Shown piece after piece: positions 12,301 to 24,771 of a DNA stretch of 64,000 bases. This DNA is from Hypholoma sublateritium FD-334 SS-4 (lineage: Eukaryota > Basidiomycota > Agaricomycetes > Agaricales > Strophariaceae). Below the pieces are notes generated by a model that had not been told where the DNA came from, ran no database searches, and saw nothing but the letters and a program-made list of their open reading frames with translations. A program made the position numbers and the translations under genes. Where the stretch lies: contig KN817614.1 in NCBI GenBank assembly GCA_000827495.1, positions 62,001 through 126,000 of the forward strand, given 5' to 3'. The stretch's first letter is position 1. Every line of letters begins with the position of its first letter.

Positions 12301-13179
12301 GGCTGATGCAGGTGCGCGGGAGCCTGCTACATACTGGAGCAGAGCCGAGCCGGCGTGCGACGCGCATGCCCGAAAGCAGACAATGCGCAGATTCAGATCC
12401 CTCGCGCGGCTTCGAAAGAAGCACGACCACCATCAATGACAATTTGCATACAAAGCGAGCGATCAAAGCAACACGCCGGATTGGGAAGGCGCGGCCGGAA
12501 GGAGCAGGCTGGAGCACCTCGAGGCGCGCTTCGCCGCTTCTGGCCCCTGGCGGTGCGCGCACGGGCACCATTGTGCGAGGATCTTGCGCGTCTATGCAAC
12601 GTCTATACCTGGGGCTGCTGGGAGCAACTGGAAGGCGAAGTAGAGTCTGTTGGTATGTAGTATGTGGTTAGCAGCGCGGCGCGGTCCTCCATACGCGGCC
12701 TCGTGCCTGCTCTCGCTCGGCTCCTGCGGTCCCAGTATGCGTGCGTGCGTGCGTGGTGTACACACAACCGCAATTATTTGTATTTGTACACCAACCACCT
12801 CTGCAAAATCTAAATAAATACATCCAAGTCAGACTCAAATCCAAGTTGACTGCCAGTGACCGCATCGCCTAGGCACCGCCTGGTATACGAAGCCCGGCCC
12901 GCCCTGGGCACAGGACGCTTCCTCGCGATCGACAGCGGCAAGGGAATAAATAGCTGGAGCGGGCTGTAAATCCACCCGGGCAGCCTATTCTGCCAGCGCC
13001 AATGCCCGACGCTGTACCGAGATCGCCCGCGCGTTCGAGCGCACGGTTCGTTCCTCTGAACAGCTCTACAAGGAACAAGCGCGTCGGCTTACTTCGCCTC
13101 TTTGTGTTTCTTTCTCTGCCGCACGCGCTTCAGCGCGGCTGAAATAGCCTTCGGGCACCCCAGCAATCGTTTGCATGCG

Positions 13180-13860
13180 TACGCGCTGCTATACATGTGC
13201 TTCCCCTACTGGTACGCACGCCTTCCCGCGCGTCACGCATTGAGCGTCCTGGATTCCTTGCGAAGGCGAATGAAACAGGCGCCTTCTTCTTTCATTTGCT
13301 CTCTTTAATTCTTCATTTTTACCGCTTGCGAGGGGTCGATGCCTATCTGAAATACATCCTAGCATTCAGCGCAGCGAAAGTAGAACACGAGCACCCCCAG
13401 GAATCATTCGCGTTCGCTCGCGCTGCTATACAGGTGCTACCCCCTGGCCTGGTGCGCACGTCCACCCACGCGTCACGCGTTGAGAGCGTCCGAAGCCGAA
13501 TGAAATAAGCGCCTTCTTCCATTGACTTTTTTTAATTCTTCATTTTTACCGCTCGCGGGGGTCGATGCGTATCTAAAATACACCCAAGCACCATCGATGA
13601 GCATGTGCAGTGCGTACGCACCTCACCACCCCTCGAGCCTCAAGGCCTCAGGCCTAGGCTGCCCGACCGCGGCCGAAGACTGGCGCGCCCGAGCGCGTCC
13701 GGGTCCCGCCGCCGTCCCACGTCTTCGACGTCGACGCCGGGTACCACCAGGATGAAGCTTAAGCTTAAACGCCTCTTCTTCCATTCACCCCCCTCTTTTA
13801 TACCGCGCGCGCGTCGACGCAGCCGACGTTCAGAGTAGTTTGATATGTATGTAAAATGAA
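13180..13860. repeat. Degenerate tandem repeat, period ~230 bp
   Basis: The segment near 13,185-13,350 is repeated at about 13,418-13,580 with many substitutions. Shared landmarks, in the same order, are CTGCTATACA, GCGTCACGC, the GGCGAATGAAA/GCCGAATGAAA pair, TTTAATTCTTCATTTTTACC and GGGTCGATGC. A third, weaker unit spans about 13,765-13,860. The units have no shared open frame. I see an ageing minisatellite or local duplication and no sign of a gene. Confidence 0.5.
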
Positions 13861-14420
13861 CCAGCCCCGCCGGCGGTCATGGATTTCTCGGGCGTGGTAC
13901 TACTACCTGCGCCGTCGTGCGTTCAAGTTCATTGTTGGAGCCAGTGGACATAAGCGCGCCGTTTTTCTTTCTTCCATTCTTATTTGCACTGCGCGCGAGG
14001 CGCCGGTGTGTCTAGAATATCAACGCATCCGCGATGACTATGCATCAGAGCGTGTATGCGCTGTGCGCCGCCGCGTGCGCCGAAGCTAAACGCGCCTTCA
14101 TTCATTCATTCGTTCGTTCATTCATCCCCCTTTCTTTTTTTACTACCTACCGCTGGGCAGAAACAAATCGCAGCGCGCGGACCGGACGACCATCGCGCTC
14201 GTAAGTACCAAGGTCCGCGCATGCTAAGTAAGTCAAGGTACTGGCCTGCACCACCGCCCGCCCGCTCTGGATCGCCCGGTCGCCGAGCGCCCGTGTGCAC
14301 CGACTTTATTCCTCTCCTCTCCTTCCTTTCCTTTTTTTTAAAAAAATTCCATCCTTCTTCCTACGACTTCCTGCTCCATCCCATCCGGCCTTGTTCTCCT
14401 CCTGCGTTGACGTTGATCCT

Positions 14421-14735
14421 ACACCCTAACCCTAACCTACGCGCATACCCATGCGTCCGTCCAGATCCATCCGAGTCCGTGGCATCAGACACCCGTACGT
14501 ATATCCCACTATCTTTTCTTTTCCTTCTTCCTCGCCCCATTCCATTCCTTTAGCGGCCTTCTTCTTCTCCTACTCACACTAACCCTAACCCTAACCCACC
14601 CCCTTCCCCACACCTACATATGTACTTACGCGCACAAGTACACCCACCCGCCCACCCCCATCCATCAGTCCGTCCGTCCATCCGTCCAGATCCATCCGAG
14701 TCCGTGGCATCACACACCCGCCGTACACACGTCCA
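14421..14735. repeat. Interstitial telomere-like tracts in a local duplication
   Basis: CCCTAA-type repeats occur at 14,424-14,438 and 14,579-14,597 (two to three units each). Each is followed, after a variable spacer, by the same segment: TCCGTCCAGATCCATCCGAG, then TCCGTGGCATCA and a C/T-rich tract with TCTTTTCTTTTC. The two halves therefore form a direct duplication of roughly 200 bp. CCCTAA matches the usual fungal telomere unit. Whether these mark an old telomere, break repair or chance is open. Confidence 0.5.
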
Positions 14736-15641
14736 ACTTTCTTTTCTTTTCTTTACCGCGGGTAAGCACCTACAGCAACCTTAACTTCCCATGCACGGCC
14801 GGGCGTCTTTGCGCGCCCCATGCGGGCGCCTCGAGGCGCGAAATTTTTGCGCAAGCGACATTCGACGAGCGATCCCGAACACAGTCGCATTTAGGCATGC
14901 GTACACGCACGTAGTTAGTGACTTAGCAAACAAACAACACTCGTAGATCCAATTCAGACAATATCAATATTCGATGCGGACATGCAATGCGACGGCGGCC
15001 CCCAACCAAGCAGAATCACAAACTACTGCACAGAGGGTTGGCTGGGCGGTAATATTTACGAATAGCAATAGCGATAGTGTGCAGTAGGTACTTCAGACGG
15101 AGACGGCGGCGGACGGCGGCAGACGGTATATGTGGGATGGTGGGTGTGGTGGGTGGGAGCGGTGGATTAGATTCTAGGAGGCAAATATGTACAGATTACG
15201 AGATGGACGTGCGATGGTTTGACGATGGGCGGAACGTGGAAGATGTGAAGAGGATGGGGATGAAGAAGATGAAGAAAGATGAAGATGGTTCACGGGAAGG
15301 AAGAAGATGGATGGAATGGCAAAGGCGGAAGAGGGAGACCAGGACGCAGGCAGGCAGACACACGCGCCTTTTCGGGCGGCATACAGCGCTTTTCGTGCGC
15401 GTACATGTACAGCAGTGTAGGGGGTGGGTGGGTGGGTGTACAGGGGTGGTTGGGTGGTTGGGTGGTTGGGTGGTTCCGGTGGTGGGGCGATTAGTGTACA
15501 TAATATGTGGTTTCTTGATTTACTTGTTGTTGTGGTTATTGTTCTTCTTCGAGTGCGTGGATACGGGGAAGGAGCGTGGCGATTTCGTGTGATCATTGTC
15601 GTGAAAAGATGTGCCGGCGCAGCGCGGCGGGTGTCCGTGCT

Positions 15642-16649
15642 CTAGAGCTCGACGCTGATGACGCTGCTCAGGCAGCTCTTCCTGTACCCCGCCGCGCCCG
15701 CGCCCGCGCCACCCGCGAGCACGCGCCGGCGCATCGGCTTGCCGACGGCGTGCACGCGGTTGAGCAGGATGCCGGCGACGATCTTGCTCAGGTTCGGCGC
15801 CTGCGGGGGTGCGCTCATGCGAGTTGGGGTGGAGGTGGGGGGCGAGGGCGAGCGGGTGAGGGTCGTCCGCGCCGATGGCGCAGGAGGTGGTGAAGAGGGG
15901 CGGGTGGTGGTGGTGGTAGAGAGGGTGGTCGTACTGGAGAGCGTCGTCGGCGCGGTGCCCGGCAGGGGCCCGTTGATGGGGATGAGCGAGCGCAGCCTCG
16001 CCGGGCGCGCAGACCGTGCAGGCGGGGCGGGGGTGTACTGCTCGATCTCGGTCGGCTGCGCCGCGGGGATGTGGATCGTGTACGGCGCCGCATTGCCGCT
16101 CCCGTACGCCGGCGCCTGCTGGCGGTTCGCGGCGAACCCGCCGCTGAGCGGGCTCGTCACCGAGAGCGGGGCGGCGGGCGCCTCGTCGTCCGCGAACGGG
16201 TCGAACTTGTACCCCTGTGCGCCGGCGGGGCGCCCACGAGAGGCAGGGGCGTACGTCGGGGGCATGCGGATCGACACCGAGCGGCGGCGCCCGCCTGCGC
16301 CTGCCGGGCTGGGGCCCGCACCCGCTGCTGCTGCAGGGGCTCCCGCCCTGCGGCGCACGGGCACGGCGGAGGGCGAATTCGGAGGGGCGGGCGCCTGCAG
16401 GTGGTGCGTGTAGTAGTGCGCGTTGTGCGTGCTGATGCTCACGGGCTGCGCGGGGTACGCCGGCACCTGCAGCGGCTGCTGCTGGTACTGGTGGTGGTGC
16501 GGGTGCGGGTGCGGGGCGTGCTCGCGGTCCTTGGGGGCGGCGCGCACGGCCCACGCGGCGGGCGCGGCGTGTGCGCTGCGCGGGTGCGCGGCGGTGAACG
16601 AGGTGTGGATCGTGCGGATGTAGTGCGCGGGGGCAGCAGCGACGGCCAT
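15642..16649 (-). CDS. Pro/Ala-rich protein with a conserved-looking C-terminal motif
   Basis: A single-exon gene of 335 residues. The ATG at 16,649 sits in a strong GCCATGGC context, with TATAAA 87 bp upstream. Most of the chain is low complexity, rich in Pro, Ala, His and Ser (HPHPHHHQYQQQ, an APAAAAGAGPSPAGAGG run, STTTLSTTTTTRPSSPPPAP). It includes KFDPFADDEAP and arginine-rich RRRSVSIRMP. The last ~55 residues are more ordered: a Leu/Ile helix (LSKIVAGILLNRV), GKPMRRR, and a terminal GYRKSCLSSVISVEL. I believe that tail resembles one seen in short proteins of other Agaricomycetes, but I know no function for it. Membership is from memory, so I name no family. The gene stands alone in a desert of more than 6 kb on each side. 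Confidence 0.65.
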   Translation of the reverse strand: MAVAAAPAHYIRTIHTSFTAAHPRSAHAAPAAWAVRAAPKDREHAPHPHPHHHQYQQQPLQVPAYPAQPVSISTHNAHYYTHHLQAPAPPNSPSAVPVRRRAGAPAAAAGAGPSPAGAGGRRRSVSIRMPPTYAPASRGRPAGAQGYKFDPFADDEAPAAPLSVTSPLSGGFAANRQQAPAYGSGNAAPYTIHIPAAQPTEIEQYTPAPPARSARPARLRSLIPINGPLPGTAPTTLSSTTTLSTTTTTRPSSPPPAPSARTTLTRSPSPPTSTPTRMSAPPQAPNLSKIVAGILLNRVHAVGKPMRRRVLAGGAGAGAAGYRKSCLSSVISVEL

Positions 16650-16735
16650 GGCAGCGTGTGTATGTGGGGGGATGGCGGGGCGGGGGTCGTCGTCGTCGTC
16701 GAGGGGCAGGGTGGGGTCTCTGCGCGAGGACGGGG

Positions 16736-16741
16736 TTTATA
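16736..16741 (-). promoter_or_regulatory. TATA box
   Basis: TATAAA on the minus strand, 87 bp upstream of the ATG at 16,649, with no competing TATA nearby. It fits the core promoter of the Pro/Ala-rich gene. Confidence 0.5.
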
Positions 16742-19700
16742 ACACCGTATCTCGTCGCCCAGTATGGACGCGATCGATCGGGCTGCCTGGCCCGCGCGTG
16801 CGAAATTGAGTCGGATGGACCTAGGGGCAGCCCGCCCGCAGCGGTTCGGCTCGCGTGGCGGCTCGCGCCGGCTCGCCTGCCTGGCGCCTCGTGGGCTTGT
16901 CCTTGAATTCGTGCCGTCGCACGTCGCAGGCCTTGTCTCGTGCAGCTCGGTGTCGCCGGGCGCGCAGCCGCCTTTTGTCCGCGTTTGGGCCTTACGTTGC
17001 GGCGCTTTCTATCAGACGTCGCTTGCGCGCCATTGTGCACGAGACAATGGGCACAAGCACTACAATACCCTGCGGGCGAGGGCACGGATACCCGCCCTGC
17101 TTCCATTCGCACCCGCCCGAAGTACCTCCCTGGCTGGAAATTGGATGACAGCCATCTATCCAGGCGGTTCATATTCGATGCAAGGCAAGTATAAACCCAA
17201 TCATTCATTAATTATCCCCCAAGGCGCTGGACCCTGCCTGCAATAGAGTATGTACCTAGACGAGCTCCGCGACGGCGGCGCGCCGGATCTTGGCCTCCGA
17301 GCTCTACCCCACCTGACCCGCTGACCCGTCGCGATGTACGCACGGAGACACGGCGGCGGCGCGCCGCGCCAACTCCCGACCGCGCCCAGAATAGCTGGCA
17401 CATCCTATTACGGCGGTAACCGTACCAATAATCTACGGACCAGATCATTATAAGCAGGCATTGTTCCAGCTCGACGAGGTTTGAAGTCGTGATGGGCCGT
17501 CGCTGATGGCGCGTCAGCGGCGCCGCCTACTTTTATCTTTCCTTCCCCAGGCGCACGATGGGCTTACTTAGACTTGTCCGTCGACCAAGGCGAATGATGC
17601 ATCACGCAACTGGCTGGCGACGGCAACGTGCATTCTGCTGCCTATGTAAGTATGTATGTACAGCTTTGCTTTATTTTATTTTATTTTTGGGGGTAGCGAC
17701 GCCGCGAATCTTCGCCAATCCCAAACGCACAGTCCGTCCGTCCGTGCACACCGTATATCACGATCAGCGTCCTGCGCCCGTGTCTCCCTCCACGATCAGC
17801 CCACGATACGAGTACGAGTACGCGCACAGCACAATTGACGACGGCGGTGATAATCAAGCAGCCACGCAATGCACCTGTCCCGCGTCTCCTCACGTAAATC
17901 GTTCACCTTCTGGCCAATCGCGAACTGCCCACTTCGATCGCGTCAGCGCCGTACAGCATTCACAGCACCACCACCACCACCGCGCGCCTGATCGCCGCCT
18001 GCCTGCCTGCCGCCTGCGGTGATCCGCCGTCCATTTGCCTTTAGTCATCAAACAGTCGTGCCACAAATTACAGTGCCCAGCGCGCCAGCCCGGCCGGGCG
18101 CCCGTACGCCGAGCCGGTGGCGCGCATTTGAATGGGGGTGAAACATACCGCGACATTGGAAATGCCTGCGGTACTACGGTATTCCATTATCCCATCCCAT
18201 CCTGTGCATTTCATTATTTGAGCCGGATTATGCATCGAATTTGGGGCCCCGCGTCATGCTGTGTACGTGCGTTCGATTGTGGCTTGGTGGTGTGCATTGC
18301 ATTGCACGCATGCATAATATGTATTGGTGCGGCGCCGGGCGGGGCCCGGAATGGGAATGCGGGCCTAATCAGGGATGGACCGGAGTCATCGCCGCGCCAC
18401 GTTGCCGCAGGCGCTGGAATGTGCTCGAACGTCCGCGCGCGCGCTGTGCGCTGTGCTGTGCTGTGCTGACTCGCGTCGGTCGTGTGATCGTACATATCTG
18501 CCGCGCTGACTCCGTCTTGATTTATTTAAAAAATTACTTAATCACTTGCCCCTCGTTCGAGCACCTTCCAGCGCCCACGCGCATCTCATCGGGCGACGGG
18601 AACGCGGTATTGCGCTGCGCGCGTGCATGTCCAGGCAGGGGTAAGTGTTCTGCTCCGTCCGGCGCCTACGTCCGGCGCCTACGTACCGTAACGTCCGGCG
18701 GTCGCTGGCGGGATGGGAAATTCGCACGCTCCGTCCGTGTCGGGCGCCGGCGCCGGTGTGCGGCTGGCCGCGCGCGACCGTGACGGCGAAGCATAAACGC
18801 GCGCTGCGCTGCGCTGTCGCGCTAAGTAAGCACGGCTTGCGCGCGGTTGGGCTATGGGCCGTGGAGTGCGTGTGCGTATGCACGCACTGGGAATGCGGAT
18901 CGGGGGCGTACTTGGAAACGCTCAGGTGCAAGCGCCTGTGTGCTCGGACGTTGACGTGCGCGCGGGCGCCGGAGGGGGGGGAGAATCTTATCTGCTGTTG
19001 AAATTTGAAAACGGCACCATTTGCGTACAGACCCCAAGTCCCCGTATCACCAGGTGCACGACCAGATAAATACCATCCATTCTTTAATTTTTGATCGACC
19101 ATTCATCTGACGGGCTTCAAAGAACTGAGAGTCACTTGTGTATCTTTATGGAGTCACATATATGATTCATTTGGATGAAAGTGCTTTGGAGTTTGTCTTG
19201 GATAAATGTTCCGATGGAAGTCAGATAAAAACATGAAATATACATGTTCCTGCACTCGGAGGCGAGCCTCGGCACCGGCACCGCATCCGTGCAGGCGCCC
19301 GCCCGGAGCCGGGCTCCTCTCATCTGCCGCCGCCGGCGATCGCCGATGAGCCATTGTACTTAGCCGGGATGGATGCGCGCGCTCGGTCTCGCTGAGATCG
19401 CTGTGAATGGTGTTGCGAACGGGGGGTAACGCCAGGCCAGGCTAGAGCCCGCTGGTGAAGCGCTCCGACTGTGCGAGTTGACCCTGGCCTCCCTCAACGC
19501 CTCGCACGGGCGCATGCGAGCGGCGGGGGGGTGTTTATATAGTGCGCCCGGCGCGCGATCGCGTAGGGGAAGAGCAACTCCGCGTCTCGTCAAATAAATC
19601 GATGAATCTAGTCACCTCGATATTGGAATTCATAGTTGGCGCTTTCAAGCGCATCGAATTTATTTACCTCCTGCGTAGTGCTACTGCCTTTGCGTTCTAT

Positions 19701-22700
19701 CCTTACCACTTTTGATCATTTTTATGACTTATATACTCGGGCATTTAAATAAAACACCTCGCGCGTTTGCGAGGTTTCTGCTTCAACCCGAGTGAACGAA
19801 AGAGGCACTTTCATTTCTACACTTGACCCAACAAGCGCGCCCTCGGACGTTTCTCAGGCGGTATGGGATGTGCGGTCCGCTGCCTGCATCCTGCCAGCAG
19901 TCACCGATGTGAGATACCAGCGCAGCGAGCTGGCATGTTCCGCCATCGCACGCAATGTGTCTGCGGAGAGGAGGCCGAGGGAGGAACAGCCTGCGGTCGT
20001 CATGGAATGGTGCATTCTGCCACCGTGCGCGATGTCAGGTATGGGGGTGGCATGGGCGTACGAATGACGCGTTACTCCCGGGTTGAGTCGATCGTACCAG
20101 CGTGGAAATAGGCAAGCGTTCCCATTTTGTGGTGGGAGGGTGGGGACAGGTTGTGCGTCGACATCGTGCGCGGCGTCAAGACGCAGGCAGACGTTCCTTC
20201 CGGATGCTGCATCTGCTGACGCCCAGGCGAAGCCTACCGCGCTCTTTACGCTCAAGGTAGAAAACAGGATTGGAATAATATCACTGCTACTTTGTCGTGG
20301 GCCAGACCGGACACGGATCCAGGCTGGCTTGATCGCGCCAGCTCACAAAAGCCTAATATCAATGCGCATCTAGGCGCCCCGCTCTAAAGCCCAATATGAA
20401 AATATGCCTCTGTGTGACCATAATAGCAACTCCAGTCACCTGCGCGCTCATGTGCGCACATTGGAGCACCGAGTCGAGACGCCGCAGCATGTATAGCACG
20501 CACATCATCCCGCGCCGAGTCTGCTGTTACTCCCAGCGCCAGTCCTTATCGTATCTCGCGCCCCACTGGAATCCCACCCCAACGTACTCCTCAGGAGAAC
20601 CATTAGAATACAATGCATGCGCATGGCGCCCGCCCCAACGGCGGCCAAGCCCGCCCGCCTGCGTCGCAGGCCCCGCCACTGCACGCCAGGTCGCCATATC
20701 CAGCCGCCCGCCCCGCCGTGCTTTATATAGCCGTCCGAGGGAGCGGTGCATCAGGCGGCGCGCTATATATACGCATGCATGGTCTCTCTGTGCCTCACGT
20801 CCAACGAAGCGCGTGCTTCGTGATGCAGTGGACTGCCTGGAACTGTGCGCTATCTGCCGCACGGATTGGGCTGCGCAGAGATCCCCGTGCGCGTTATTTA
20901 CGGTATAAGCTTCGCGCTGTGGCGCGAGGCAGATTGGCACCCCTCCGTGGAATCTGCATGCGCGGTGCCATTGCCAAAGGATGAAGATCTCCACCTGCGG
21001 CGTATTTTGGTGGGGCGACGGGGAATATGGGGCGTTGGCGCTGCGCGTGCGCAGGCAGTCTGTGGACTGGTACTTTGCGCTGGGGCCTGGGATCTGACGC
21101 GTTCAAGAGTCTATACGCACACACTAAATAAAGCGCTGTCTATCACGCCGGGAGACTGTAGTTCCTAGCCCACGCACTGCGTTCTGCGGTTCTGAGACGC
21201 TAACTAGCCTCCGTAGTCGCCGTGGACCCAGCGACCAGCGCCCGGGACACGGGGGCACCGCTCTACCTGCGTCCTTTTTAATGTGCGTCTATCCGCCGGG
21301 CGCGGTGGGGCGGGCAGATCGCACCCAATCTGAATACATGCCCCAAAGTTCAAACATAGCGGCGGCTTCCATGACCCATAATCGTGCTTCTTCTGCTTCC
21401 CATCGTCGGACAATCATGCATGTTCTCGCGTCTGCTTCCACGCCCGGGCCATGGTGATTGATGGGGGAGCAGGCATACGGCAGAAACTGCACCCCGCAGA
21501 GCAGGGGCAGATGCGGTCATGTCTAATTTCATCTCGGGGCTCTACAGCGAATTTCGCGCTTGTCTGCGCTTGTCTCGCCTCGTGCGGGCAACTGTCAACC
21601 GAGCCGTGCAGATCCAGCGCCTCATCCGCACGGCGGGACCGGGCTGCTCGCCCTCGCGCGATGTCGTCACCTGCGTCCTTCAAATTCCCATATCCAAAGC
21701 CCCACCACACATTATCTGCACCTCACGGTAACCCTAACCCCCCCCCCTGCATATCGTACATTAATAGCGCCGAGCGATAGCACAAACCGAGCCGCCCGGA
21801 GTCCATTATGAATGTTCGCGAGGGCTCACGGCTGCTCGCGTACTGCGTCCGTGATTGAGACAAAGGGAATGCGAGTCGAATGCGAGATAGGCGCCACACC
21901 GGCGCGACAGCCGCGCACCATATGCGGTCGCGCGCGTCAGGGACATCAGGCGGTGCGCGTGCGGGCGTGCATGCGCATAGACGCCGGCGCGTGCCTGCCC
22001 GCCGCGCGCGTGCGTGTCGAGGCACCGGTCTATATACGTAGCGCAGCGCGCGTTGTTTAACTGGGGAGGTAGAAGTTAGTGACCGGCCGGTCTCCAGATG
22101 AAACAAAGGAAGAACTTGAATGTGGAAGAAGGGGAAATCAAATCGTCATCCCGCTGCCTTCGACCGCGCAACTGTAGCGAGAACGGTGTATAGGTACTGT
22201 GGCCACTCCTGCCACTCATCGTGTATTTAATCTTTGCAGCAGTGCCCTTGTATGTGTTGCCACTTATCTACCCCCATGGTCCTTGAAAAACACGCTGAGT
22301 CTGGACGAAGAACCCGGAGATGCTGCTTCATGATAAATTCATTCCGGAGCTTAGTGTAAATCGATTCGAAAAGTACCCAGTGAAAACGTTATTGTTTGAC
22401 TTCATTTCGCTTGTTTCCCTCGTTTACATATGTGCCATGTTTATCGTATCAATCCCAGCAACCAACAGGCAGGACTCGATACGCGAAGATGGAACTCATG
22501 CTCAGATAACGAACACGGAAAGATGTCTATAATTTTATCTTTACCGTTTTTTCGTTCGGCCCATGTATACTCTATAGATGTGGGGGCCAAAATACGTTCG
22601 TAAGAAACATGGTACATCGAAGAGATCGATTCTCTAACACAACTTATTTTTTCATTCATTCCTTTACAGTCTAGTAATTTCCCTATGAGTGAAATCTTAA

Positions 22701-24771
22701 GGCTGTAGACAGGCCGTGTGATTGTTTGAACAAATCTTTTGTCAGATTCTTCTGTATCGACTCAAAAGCCGAAGTGGAGTGACCTTCACATTTGACTTCA
22801 AAAACGGGCAGAAGTACAATTTCAAAGGCATGTAATAAAGCACCAGGTGCGTACGCATTACAACTGTCGCTGCTTTCTTGGGCTTATACCGAACTTACTT
22901 CCTAGAGTAACGCCAACGGTAATTTACGATATTGGTCGATGTCATTACGATTAGTGCATGATAGATCATACAATCACCGAGTCACTTACGCTCGGACTGT
23001 CCTCTGGTCTTCAATGCTCGGCATGTGTCCGTTCTTCCCTTGCTATCTATAACGCTCAATCAATGCATGCGATGCTTTCTTGAGCCTCCGACTAGATCGT
23101 CAAATGTTTCGTAGTTTTTCAATCAGACTATTGTGATACATGTACTGTTCCGTCCAACATACTCAAACTCATATCCTTGTTGTGAGCTAGACTTCCGTCT
23201 GCTTGGTTTTCCATCAGTCTTGTGTAACCGTTCGAGATTGATTTCAAGTGAAACCAGCACTAGCAGACTCACATGTACGACCAATGCTTTTAGTAGTTCT
23301 ACTTTGTATGAGGTCTCTAAGCTGCCCTTTGTTTTATTTGTGCTACAATGGTTTGTCTGCTGCATAGCGAATACTACCCAGAGATGTGGATAAACTACGG
23401 TTGTAAATATTATAGTCTTACACCCAAGAAACCTTCTCCACTGGAGCGATGTACGAGTGCTGCATGTCCCGGCCATCGTGGCAGTCAGGGCACTGTACTT
23501 TCGGGCCAGTGGGTGGGGCGGAACGAGGGGCAAGAAACACACTTCAAGCTCTAGGCTTGGAGCAGAATCAAGGCTCGGGACGGGTGCACACAGAACCGAC
23601 ATGCACAGAGCAAAAATAAAGCGAAGACCACTCACCAATCGCAGAGCGCCGTTGTAGAACAAAATTACAGTTGTTGGAAAGCACCGCGACACCGCAGAAA
23701 TATGTGCTTTAGACGTATCGCCCATGAAAGAACGGAGAAGTGGATGAGCGATGGGGTCCTGAGCGACGATGAGAATGGGCGGTCTTCGACGAGGGGAATA
23801 TGATGTCCTTTACATCGATTGCAGGTCGCTTAAATAGAGGAAGGCTGAGCTTGCGGCGGTTTGCGTAGATTGGGGCACGGACACTTTTACGTTTGCTCCA
23901 AAGCGAGGCGTACCACGTTGGAGGTTCTTCACGATGTTGTATCACCTCGTGGCTTAGGTCAAGCGTAATATTGCTTTAGGCGGTGGGAACCCAATCCGGA
24001 GAGAAGATTATTTGTAGTATCCCTTTAGATAGAGAGGGCATCTGTTAATTAGAGTAATGTGTCTGAATTAGCATGATCTTGATCATGTATCGCCACCTAC
24101 TTTATTATGGAGGACCGGGGAGGAACAGAGTCGATTGGATAGCGCCAGTCAAGAGCGTTATACACGAGGCGGGACCCCTCGATGTTGAAATGTGTGAATA
24201 GGTAGCGGTTGCGGAGCAAAGATTGATTAGAGGACGTAAACAAGCTTGTAGGCCGCAGAGGAGACAATCAAGCGGTCCACGTGGGCCTCGGAGCCTACCC
24301 GTGTCTGAATTGAGGAGGAAGAGGAAACGAGGTGGGTGGGTGAAACTGATCAGTGCAAGACCACCGCCGCCAGAGCAAAGCTCATGTTTGGTTGCACAAC
24401 AGAAGAAACAGTGGGCAAGTCCTGAGGATCCGAAGGATACCCCAATGAACGGACTACGCCGCCAGCACGCAGAGGCAGACGGATGCAGTGGAGGGGGCAG
24501 GCAGTGTGGGTGTATGCCTAAAACCTTCGAACCCCGAAATTCGGTATGGCCCTGATAAACTGAATAACACTCATCGATAGACAACCTCGCCCGCATCTGA
24601 TAAAAAAATGTCGCGCCGCTCTTGGGCGGTCTTCAATACGTATTCGTTGGACCTTATTGCGCCTGGACGGTAGATTTCTAACCGCTTCGCGCTCATCGTC
24701 GAAGCGACAGAGAAAATGGAATGTATTCAGGCAAGTACAAGTACACCGATATCGAGCATGGCACCGCCAAC
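16742..24771. other. Gene desert 2
   Basis: About 8 kb with no gene I can support. It is GC-rich to about 22.1 kb, then closer to average. A telomere-like tract lies at 21,727-21,746 (GGTAACCCTAAC followed by a C run). A perfect 7-bp stem (ACCTCGC/GCGAGGT) at about 19,756-19,776 looks like a chance hairpin. A 200-codon minus-strand frame (23,725-23,123) has Leu/Val-rich segments and could be a decayed membrane-protein gene, but I could not splice it into anything coherent. Confidence 0.5.

Larger units (their letters stand above)
9329..15641. other. Gene desert 1: GC-rich, repeat-sprinkled, no supported gene
   Basis: About 6.3 kb in which I find no believable gene. Open frames on both strands are short, overlap each other and encode Arg/Ala/Pro-rich shadow peptides typical of GC-rich non-coding DNA. 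Visible structure includes a CATACATA/CATTCATA tract near 10,900-10,925, degenerate ~230-bp tandem units at 13.1-13.9 kb, a CATT/CGTT tetranucleotide run at 14,098-14,127, and two telomere-like tracts. A GGTTGGGT minisatellite (about 15,421-15,477) lies just beyond the 3' end of the gene at 15,642. Confidence 0.5.

Noticed and set aside
15520..17208. 562-codon minus-strand open frame
   Set aside because: It overlaps the Pro/Ala-rich gene in another frame, starts in GC-rich flank and reads as Arg/Pro/His shadow peptide.
19750..19780. Stem-loop followed by T-rich sequence resembling a bacterial terminator
   Set aside because: The context is fungal nuclear DNA with no nearby gene end; a 7-bp stem is expected by chance in GC-rich DNA.
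23123..23725. 200-codon minus-strand frame with hydrophobic segments
   Set aside because: No combination of splice sites gave a coherent membrane protein; retained only as a remark in the gene desert entry.
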